Of a stretch of 12,812 nt of DNA, positions 9,401 through 12,812 are shown piece by piece. This DNA is from Cephalothrix spiralis. Its lineage: Eukaryota > Nemertea > Palaeonemertea > Archinemertea > Cephalotrichidae. The position numbers and the translations under genes are program-made. A model generated the notes under the pieces. That model did not search any database. It saw nothing but the letters and a program-made list of their open reading frames with translations, and was not told the origin of the DNA. Position 1 is the first letter of the stretch. Every line of letters starts with the position of its first letter. The stretch covers positions 1 through 12,812 of the forward strand of contig JAUCNG010224413.1 of assembly GCA_032353305.1 (NCBI GenBank). The letters run 5' to 3'.

Positions 9401-12161
9401 AAAACCCTTCCGATGTCAATAGTGATCCCGTAGCGACAAATATCGATAGAAAAAGTGTCCCCGCCTGCAATGCCTAGCACCGCTTTGAGTAATCCTAGCG
9501 CTAGCTCTAAGCATCGATATTCTTGCACCCCCGTTCGCGGTGCAAAAAGTTAATAAAATGTGGCCCAATAAAAAATATCCACATTTCAGTAATTCCTCAT
9601 CCGAAATTGTAAATAAGGCGTTATTGTTGAATTATGTATTTTTTTTAATTACTTGGTTTACGGACACCGCTGGTGAAAATTTCCGACAAATGAAAATAAT
9701 TTTTTACCGCCGACGACGGAGATTTTCAGAAACCAATATAATATTTCTTTAAAACTCCGACGGAATTTACAGACGTCGAATGAAAAATGGAAATAATAGA
9801 ATATTTTTTACCGCCGGCGGCGGGATTTTTTTTGGTAAAAGTTTTTCCGTAAACTAAGTAATTAAAAAAGTTCTTATTTGCTAATTATAAATTTTAAAAA
9901 TTACATGTTAGTTCAAGAACAAGTATTAAACAAATGTTGGTTTTTTTTGTTTTGTTTTATAGATGGGCAACGAAGGAGCAAAAGCGTTAGCAAGTATATT
10001 TTCAAAGAAAATTGGCATTCATTCTCTTAATGTTATGGACAACAAAATAGGTTAGTTGGATTAATCGTTCGCTATATAATTTGTTTTTACCTTATATTCC
10101 TTGAAGGGCTTTTGTAATTCGTTCAACAGTTGAAGCTTAGTGGACTCTATAATATTACTGAACTGGGAGTCGTTCAGTTCGGTGTAAATTACAAGAACAT
10201 CAACGAGAGCGAAAAATCGAGTTGAATTTCGCGTAGTTCATATCGAGCTACACAACAACTCCCCGTGCAGTAATATTTATTATTACAAGAGCGCTACCTC
10301 CCCCGTTGAATTACCCCAGTGCAATTCGCGACAGTGAGATTCGCAAACATAATAATCCTAAAGCCGCCCGGGCTGGTTTCTAAAAGAATATATGTCGCCC
10401 GGCGTGGCGGAAGTTTTAAAGTACTTGGGGTGCACTGATGAATTTTTGCAATATTTTTTTCTTCTTCGACCATGCGGCATTGTTTAGTAGGTTTAAGAAA
10501 AACTTCTATAGCCATGCATGATCAACACCCAGTACGGTGCTTCAAGGGACATCACACAATTGGACCTCGACCATCGGGAAATCTGATACTTGGCCAAAAG
10601 ATATGTCATAACTTCACTGTTTTTTGACGAATTATCTTTTATACTCCCTTGCATCGAGGCCTTGAAGTGTGTGGAATGTTTACAGCAATGTACATGTATA
10701 CAGCAAAAAAGCACAACATCTAAGCTGTGTGGTACGAAATACTCGGTCCTAAGATTTTCGATATTTTACACTCTCGTTCCTTGTGATTTTTGCAAAACTG
10801 GTCATTTTGAACGACTTATTCAAAACAGCATAGCCATTTAATTTTGAGATTGGCCTCCACAATTAAATGATAAGTAGAGATTAGGATAAACCGTAACTGC
10901 CCTTGGGTACAAGATGGCAGCGAAAGAGTTGATGTAAATATTCTATTTTAAGGTGCCGAAGGTCTAACCAGTCTAGTAAAATGCCTATCTAAAAGAAGTC
11001 CCCTTGTAAGTTTAAAATGTGGCTCCCAAGATACAACTATAGAAGAAGAAGATATAGAAGAGGTTTACAAAGCGCTAGCTGAAACTTTAGGTGAGTAACT
11101 AAATACCGGGCGATGCTGAATAAAGTTGGTTCCCAAAAAACGTGTTCACAACACACGCAAGATTTACTCATAACGTCATTAAAATGAAAATAAACGACCC
11201 ACTTGGATCAAGTCGAGTAAATACAGATGAGTAAACTTAAACTGGTCAACAAGCGTTTTCGCTGGCATCGTCAGGTTGGGCCAACGGCTAACGTGATCAA
11301 ACGTTAAGTTAGCGTGATCCGTGATTTGCATTTTTATCATCGGCTATAATTAGCGTGATTCGTGATAACGTGAAGCGTAGAAATTTTGGCTCGCGATCGC
11401 GCCTTCGGCTTTCGGCGCTCGCCTTATAATTGTTATTTCATTATCATACCATCAGATACCATTGTATTCTTGATCATGCGGAACACAGTTATAGCACCGG
11501 TCAATATTCATGCGTTCATATTCACTAATACACTAAAACATCAGCTTATACATACCAGCAAGGCAGCAATTTGACATAAAGTATATTATAAAATACAGCT
11601 GTATGGTTGCCAGACGCTTCGACTCTTTTCCGACGCCAAAATTTTAGAGCTTCGGCAAAATTTCGGGGGGAGTCAGCATGAACATTGACCGGTGCATAAA
11701 TCCTTAGCCAAATTAAATTTGATATTATGTATAAGGTAAGATAGGCTGGAATTTTCAGTTAAACACGCAGGCAACTTTGATGCATGTTCCTGAATTGTAG
11801 GCCTAATATGGTCATTTTCTCGATCGCGATTTAGTCCGTATAATTTTCAAAAAAGATTATCGTTTCACTTCGCTCGGCTTATACTACAATTAGGAATGCT
11901 CTTCGTAATGGAAAGCGGTGGAGGATTACAGGTCGAATTCGAACGAGGCAGTTGTCCTATAAACCACTTTACAATAAGTGCCGTACCAATTATAACGTAC
12001 ATGTACGTCGTAATAATTTAAATATGCTAATTAATTATTTATCTCTTTTTTTCTAGGGTTGAAATTGAACATTGGTGATGATGTTGAAACAGAGACTAGT
12101 GCACTTCCTGCTTTAAAACATGGTTTAGTTGTAGACCTAACAAGCCTCGGAGGGCATGCTT
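275..12161 (+). CDS. RI-like leucine-rich-repeat protein, ten internal exons, partial at both ends
   Basis: Ten exons (275-400, 1240-1376, 2928-3069, 3475-3603, 4370-4679, 6481-6720, 8242-8465, 9963-10050, 10953-11090, 12057-12161) join into 546 codons plus one base with no stop. All introns are GT-AG, and donor phases run 0,2,0,0,1,1,0,1,1,1. About 17 repeats of roughly 26-35 residues are seen, with cores such as LDISN (2-6), LQYLDISDN (55-63), LDLSSN (113-118), ELNLSDN (259-265), LKMLVLSAN (397-405), LESLDLSVN (427-435) and SLNVMDN (457-463). The repeat spacing crosses every junction, which strongly supports the model. Cores ending in Asn alternate in places with cores ending in Cys (RMRSC, IKNC, LANC, LNAC), as in ribonuclease-inhibitor-type LRRs. 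Such solenoids usually act as protein-binding scaffolds. An acidic stretch (496-502) and a last exon without a clear LRR suggest the solenoid's C-terminal edge. I see no signal peptide, kinase, NACHT or transmembrane part. CARMIL, RNH1/NLR or TONSL relatives are all possible; the exact family is unassigned. Confidence 0.88.
401..1239 (+). other. intron 1 of the LRR gene
   Basis: This is non-coding between exons 1 and 2. It contains a 13-nt tandem duplication of TTGCACCGTATTT near 485-515, the foldback element at 706-961 and a weak tRNA-like patch around 1050-1089. The short open frames here overlap these repeats and show no coding character. Confidence 0.75.
706..961. mobile_element. foldback MITE-like element with ~70-nt inverted arms
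   Basis: The arm at about 706-776 is an imperfect reverse complement of about 888-961. Shared blocks include CCCAT, TTTTAAG, CGTCAT, GGCGA and a perfect TGTTGTTTTGCTGGTTT. About 110 bases separate the arms. No coding capacity and no clear target duplication were found, so it is a non-autonomous foldback element of unknown superfamily, partly decayed. Confidence 0.7.
1240..1376 (+). CDS. LRR gene, exon 2
   Basis: The acceptor is TTTCAG (1234-1239) and the donor GTAGGT at 1377. It is entered in phase 0 and ends two bases into a codon (phase 2). It encodes residues 43-87. A canonical core LQYLDISDN lies at 55-63, and the core of the next repeat (LKGL) begins at the 3' end and is completed by exon 3 as R-MRSC. 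Confidence 0.88.
1640..1742. repeat. perfect inverted repeat, 48-bp arms with 7-nt loop
   Basis: Bases 1640-1687 are the exact reverse complement of 1695-1742, and the loop 1688-1694 reads CTGGCAA. The arms carry AAGCCCAGTGACCGGTCGC and its complement. At the centre CTGGCAACTCCAGAG (1673-1687) is followed directly by CTGGCAACTCTGGAG (1688-1702), a near-exact 15-nt tandem copy. The absence of any arm mismatch implies recent origin or gene conversion. Confidence 0.95.
2442..2844. repeat. GC-rich inverted minisatellite with GTTCCCC units
   Basis: The arm 2442-2574 contains five exact GTTCCCC motifs in spaced, related units, and 2717-2844 is its imperfect reverse complement rich in GGGGAAC. Both arms share the interrupting block (C)TCTAAAG...GTTCTATGTTCCCCC GATCTAAAGG in complementary form, so they are copies of one array rather than independent repeats. 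The G-runs on the right arm also suit G-quadruplex formation. It has no coding signal. Confidence 0.9.
2587..2696 (+). repeat. ~40-nt direct repeat in the loop of the minisatellite
   Basis: Bases 2587-2626 and 2654-2696 both begin GGGCTCGCCC and end TATACCTYTTATAAA, with a few differences and a small indel between. They lie between the inverted arms and flank a GC-rich core (GGGGGTGCGGGCCCCTGCGG). Confidence 0.8.
2928..3069 (+). CDS. LRR gene, exon 3
   Basis: The acceptor is TATTCAG (2921-2927) and the donor GTAAGT at 3070. The first base completes an AGG Arg codon with exon 2, and the following 47 codons give residues 89-135. It completes the Cys-type core RMRSC and carries the Asn-type core CDLDLSSN (111-118), followed by a repeat with a longer convex side. 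A minus-strand open frame over this exon is an antisense shadow. Confidence 0.88.
3070..3474 (+). other. intron 3 of the LRR gene
   Basis: Short intron. Besides a SINE-like head at 3113-3180, it has a 6-bp hairpin GGGATT-TTTG-AATCCC near 3290 and a GATCCGC/GCGGATC pair (about 3326 and 3355). No coding signal. Confidence 0.75.
3113..3180 (+). mobile_element. possible tRNA-derived SINE head
   Basis: A-box-like TGGCAACTGAA (3120-3130) and B-box-like GGTTCGAGACT (3165-3175) lie 34 bases apart, a normal pol III promoter spacing. No cloverleaf can be drawn with confidence and no tail or target duplication was found, so this is a tentative degenerate SINE. Confidence 0.3.
3475..3603 (+). CDS. LRR gene, exon 4
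   Basis: The acceptor is TTTTTACAG (3466-3474) and the donor GTATGA at 3604. The exon is 43 codons in phase 0 at both ends, residues 136-178. It has a Cys-type core (LTNIVIKNC) immediately followed by two more Cys and two Lys. An Asn-type core, LKSINVGGN, follows at 169-177. The Cys triplet (149-151) is unusual inside an LRR. Confidence 0.87.
3604..4369 (+). other. intron 4 of the LRR gene
   Basis: This non-coding intron contains the element with inverted ends at 3773-3892. The open stretch at 4040-4264 is basic and low in similarity to anything recognisable. It interrupts neither splicing nor LRR spacing, so I treat it as intronic. Confidence 0.7.
3773..3892. mobile_element. short element with degenerate inverted ends
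   Basis: The left end (3773-3801) matches the reverse complement of the right end (about 3864-3892) at roughly 21 of 29 positions, including GTCCCTAG and CTG. The interior is GC-rich, against AT-rich flanks. A MITE-like origin is likely. The superfamily and target duplication are not visible. Confidence 0.5.
4370..4679 (+). CDS. LRR gene, exon 5 (longest exon)
   Basis: The acceptor is ATTTTTCAG (4361-4369) and the donor GTAGGT at 4680. It is entered in phase 0 and ends in phase 1 after 103 codons, residues 179-281. Three cores are clear: LESITFQSC (198-206), LKELNLANC (227-235) and LEELNLSDN (257-265). A Lys/Ser-rich linker (KPKSKSQ, 220-226) precedes the second core. This exon is the best single probe for family assignment. 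Confidence 0.9.
4680..6480 (+). other. intron 5 of the LRR gene (longest)
   Basis: Non-coding, 1801 bases. It holds the three-copy module at 4928-5215. A 12-mer TTTTTTGTGATA occurs near 5080 and again near 5359. From 5220 to 6480 I see AT-rich sequence with no further clear repeat or exon. Confidence 0.75.
4928..5215. repeat. three-copy direct and inverted module
   Basis: Copy 1 (4928-5036) and copy 3 (5111-5215) are direct repeats with a 183-base offset. Both begin TATCATCACGCGGGCGGTTT and end CTAGTGAGAT. Copy 2 (about 5040-5112) is inverted between them. Arms 5001-5029 and 5040-5068 pair with one mismatch around a 10-nt loop. Copy 2 also pairs with copy 3 (5051-5076 with 5175-5200, 25 of 26). 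It is probably a non-autonomous transposon inserted or rearranged in tandem. Confidence 0.85.
6481..6720 (+). CDS. LRR gene, exon 6
   Basis: The acceptor is CATTCCAG (6473-6480) and the donor GTACGT at 6721. The first two bases complete a GAT Asp codon with exon 5, and the exon ends in phase 1. Residues 283-361 hold degenerate cores: LQRIFIS (289-295), LQLLDVSKA (314-322) and ITTLVLDGL (341-349). Between the first two lies a Trp, acidic and Tyr-rich insertion (298-312, including DWTPAYFDEDHY) that departs from LRR spacing and may form a surface loop. Confidence 0.88.
6763..7195. repeat. TCTCCTAAAAT-rich simple repeat region
   Basis: Variants of TCTCCTAAAAT recur about a dozen times in two clusters (6763-6882 and about 7118-7195), separated by ordinary AT-rich DNA. 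The first unit forms a perfect 16-nt palindrome (TCCTAAAATTTTAGGA, 6765-6780). Units are irregularly spaced, so this is not a strict tandem array; it may be a decayed minisatellite or part of a transposon. Confidence 0.7.
7355..7704. mobile_element. 350-bp hAT-type MITE
   Basis: The termini CAGTGGCGTAACG (7355-7367) and its exact reverse complement (7692-7704) form 13-bp inverted repeats. Flanking bases ACTTTTAT (7347-7354) and ACTTAAAT (7705-7712) match at 6 of 8, consistent with an aged 8-bp target duplication. Terminal CAGNG and an 8-bp duplication are typical of the hAT superfamily. The interior has several GGGGCCCC-like runs and no transposase frame, so it would depend on an autonomous partner. 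Confidence 0.82.
8242..8465 (+). CDS. LRR gene, exon 7
   Basis: The acceptor is CTTTTTCAG (8233-8241) and the donor GTAAGG at 8466. The first two bases complete AAG Lys with exon 6, and 74 codons follow in phase 0, residues 363-436. Cores are LEVLRLNAC (369-377), LKMLVLSAN (397-405) and LESLDLSVN (427-435), alternating Cys and Asn types as in ribonuclease inhibitor. The open minus-strand frame at 8339-8551 is its shadow. Confidence 0.9.
9070..9141 (-). mobile_element. tRNA-derived SINE head
   Basis: Read on the minus strand, an A box TGGCTCGGTGG (9134-9124) is followed after 40 bases by a B box GGTTCGTTTCC (9083-9073), preceded by CCGGAGGTCCCGG. This block resembles the tRNA-related head of many invertebrate SINEs. 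Base pairing is too degraded for a functional tRNA. The element's 3' part would lie towards 9000 but its end is not clear. Confidence 0.6.
9641..9869. mobile_element. foldback element with duplicated GC-rich core
   Basis: The ends 9641-9664 and 9846-9869 are 24-nt inverted repeats with one mismatch (AATTACTTRGTTTACGGA inside a T-run). Inside, two direct copies of a module (about 9690-9726 and 9788-9829) share AATGRAAATAAT and TTTTTTACCGCC, followed by CGRCGRCGG and GATTTT. There is no coding capacity. The ends do not identify a superfamily. Confidence 0.75.
9963..10050 (+). CDS. LRR gene, exon 8
   Basis: A long T-rich tract ends in TATAG (9958-9962), and the donor is GTTAGT at 10051, a weaker site. 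It gives 29 codons plus one base, residues 437-465. It begins MGNEGAKALA, the usual convex helix after an Asn-type core, and ends with the core IHSLNVMDN (455-463). Continuity with exons 7 and 9 supports this short exon. Confidence 0.87.
10051..10952 (+). other. intron 8 of the LRR gene
   Basis: Non-coding. It holds a small foldback at 10149-10283. From 10290 to 10950 there are short open frames on both strands, one of them Cys-rich (10590-10841), but none has a domain I recognise or splice sites that fit the gene. Confidence 0.72.
10149..10283. mobile_element. small foldback element, ~135 bp
   Basis: The left arm (10149-10174) and the reverse complement of the right arm (about 10256-10283) share TAATATTACTG or AATATTACTG, then AC, GGGAGT and GTT, with a few mismatches and one indel. 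The interior is about 80 bases and non-coding. A MITE-like origin is likely, with the family unknown. Confidence 0.6.
10953..11090 (+). CDS. LRR gene, exon 9
   Basis: The acceptor ends TTTTAAG (10946-10952), less common than CAG, and the donor is GTGAGT at 11091. It is entered in phase 1, completing a Gly codon, and ends in phase 1, residues 467-511. The first part continues the convex helix after exon 8 (AEGLTSLVKCL) and the core LVSLKCG. It then turns acidic (IEEEDIEEVYKALAETL), which looks like a capping helix at the end of the solenoid. Confidence 0.85.
11287..11368 (+). repeat. spaced direct repeat, AGCGTGATYCGTGAT
   Basis: TTAGCGTGATCCGTGAT (starting about 11309) and TTAGCGTGATTCGTGAT (about 11349) differ at one base with a 40-base offset. 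A shorter related copy, CTAACGTGATC, lies at about 11288. No function is evident. Confidence 0.6.
11494..11695. mobile_element. foldback element with 20-nt inverted ends
   Basis: GCACCGGTCAATATTCATGC (11494-11513) is the reverse complement of 11676-11695 at 19 of 20 positions, enclosing 162 bases of non-coding sequence. No target duplication is obvious. It is a MITE-like element or remnant of one. Confidence 0.65.
12057..12161 (+). CDS. LRR gene, exon 10 (last visible)
   Basis: The acceptor is TTTTTCTAG (12048-12056) and the donor GTAAGT at 12162. It is entered in phase 1 and ends in phase 1, residues 513-546 plus one base. It has no clear LRR core, although LVVDLTSLGG (535-544) could be a degenerate one. 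The gene must continue beyond the window, since the exon ends on a strong donor with no stop. Confidence 0.82.
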
Positions 12162-12812
12162 GTAAGTATTTTAAAAAACTGTTAGAGGCGCTCAACGCTC
12201 CGTCTCTTTGTTCTGAGGCTTAGTATGGGTCCTGTAAGATGCAGTCAGATTCCGTGAGGCATGGAATTGGGGTCAATAAAGCTGTGAGCAGTGAGATTAA
12301 CATAAAAAGGCTATGAGCGGGCGACAAATTGCTAAAAAATAGCAAGAACCACAGACTCAGACTAACAAACAGAGACACAAATTTTCGACTGTATTTGTCT
12401 TCTTCGAGTGTCCATTAGTCATGTTGGGAGCAGTGAGCACACTTAAATCACATGCAGTGATCAGTGAGCACACTTTTATTTCGTGCAGTGGCAGTGAGAT
12501 TAGCAGATAACTAAGATATAGAACACTTACTCCCGGCACCGGTACTATAGGCAAAAAAGGCAAAAACCACTGACACAGTTTTATAATTTAAAGCTCTAGA
12601 GAAAAAAAACTACAAGGCAGAAAAAGCAAATATTTCGGCAGTATTGCCTTTATCAATGCTTATAAAGTAAAATATACCGGTTAACAGTGTGTTTAAGATC
12701 ACTAAAAAGGCCTTCAAGGAGATGCAGTCTAAAGCCATCTCACTGCAAAAAAGTTTCGATTGGTATCGGTTTCGCTTATATATTGCTGGTAAACGTATCG
12801 GTCATGTGGTAT
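12162..12812 (+). other. 5' part of the next intron
   Basis: It follows the donor at 12162 and has no acceptor followed by an in-phase LRR-like frame before the window ends. It holds the 30/31-bp tandem repeat at 12431-12491 and several dispersed CAGTGAG motifs from 12285 onward. Confidence 0.65.
12431..12491 (+). repeat. two-unit 30/31-bp tandem repeat
   Basis: Units 12431-12461 and 12462-12491 both start CAGTGAGCACACTT and end TGCAGTG plus one or two bases, differing in a short AT-rich middle. A third truncated unit starts at 12492 (CAGTGAGATTAGCAG), and the same motif appears alone near 12286. Confidence 0.8.

Larger units (their letters stand above)
8466..9962 (+). other. intron 7 of the LRR gene
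   Basis: Non-coding. It contains a minus-strand tRNA-derived SINE near 9070-9141, a 14-nt perfect palindrome (GCGCTCCGGAGCGC, 9304-9317), a small hairpin with 7-bp stem (9523-9545) and the foldback element 9641-9869. The stretch 8480-9000 shows nothing I recognise. Confidence 0.75.
11091..12056 (+). other. intron 9 of the LRR gene
   Basis: Non-coding. It contains spaced copies of a GCGTGATYCGTGAT motif (about 11287, 11310 and 11350), a GC-rich CG-dense patch (11390-11425), the foldback element 11494-11695 and a minus-strand tRNA-like patch around 11930-11980 (B-box-like GTTCGAATTC). Confidence 0.72.

Noticed and set aside
9265-9528. Minus-strand open frame of 87 codons
   Set aside because: No recognised domain and low-complexity aromatic/Lys stretches from AT-rich DNA.
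10590-10841. Cys-rich plus-strand open frame in intron 8
   Set aside because: Considered as a zinc-binding exon, but Cys spacing is irregular and the exon 8-9 junction already completes the repeat.
12357-12563. Minus-strand open frame in the last intron
   Set aside because: It overlaps the CAGTGAG tandem repeat and has no recognisable product.

Overview
The window looks like nuclear genomic DNA from a eukaryote, most likely an invertebrate animal. It is AT-rich, has no prokaryotic operon layout or ribosome-binding sites, and carries ten short plus-strand exons bounded by AG acceptors and GT donors. The nine complete introns run from about 400 to 1800 bases and are full of foldback (MITE-like) elements, minisatellites and tRNA-like SINE fragments. 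The species cannot be named from the sequence.

The only gene I can support is a plus-strand gene for a large leucine-rich-repeat (LRR) protein of the ribonuclease-inhibitor (RI-like) type. Joining 275-400, 1240-1376, 2928-3069, 3475-3603, 4370-4679, 6481-6720, 8242-8465, 9963-10050, 10953-11090 and 12057-12161 gives 1639 coding bases, or 546 codons plus one base. There are no stops, all nine junctions keep phase, and the LRR spacing runs across them. The gene is open at both ends: exon 1 starts inside a repeat and the last exon ends on a phase-1 donor. About 17 repeats are visible. A CARMIL-like, RNH1/NLR-like or TONSL-like identity is possible, but none is diagnostic.

Layout: 1-274 is the tail of an upstream intron. 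Intron 1 (401-1239) holds a foldback element at 706-961. Intron 2 (1377-2927) holds a perfect 48-bp-arm hairpin (1640-1742) and a GC-rich inverted minisatellite built on GTTCCCC (2442-2844). Intron 3 holds a SINE-like head. Intron 4 holds an element with degenerate inverted ends (3773-3892). Intron 5 holds a three-copy direct/inverted module (4928-5215). Intron 6 holds a TCCTAAAA-rich region and a 350-bp hAT-type MITE (7355-7704) with an imperfect 8-bp target duplication. Intron 7 holds a minus-strand tRNA-derived SINE (about 9070-9141) and a foldback element with a duplicated GC-rich core (9641-9869). Intron 8 holds a small foldback (10149-10283). Intron 9 holds a foldback with 20-nt ends (11494-11695). 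The last partial intron holds a 30/31-bp tandem repeat (12431-12491).

I do not see a new multi-gene system. The points most worth checking are the unassigned LRR protein and the unusual number and variety of foldback structures that its pre-mRNA would carry, especially the perfect hairpin at 1640-1742 and the three-armed module in intron 5.
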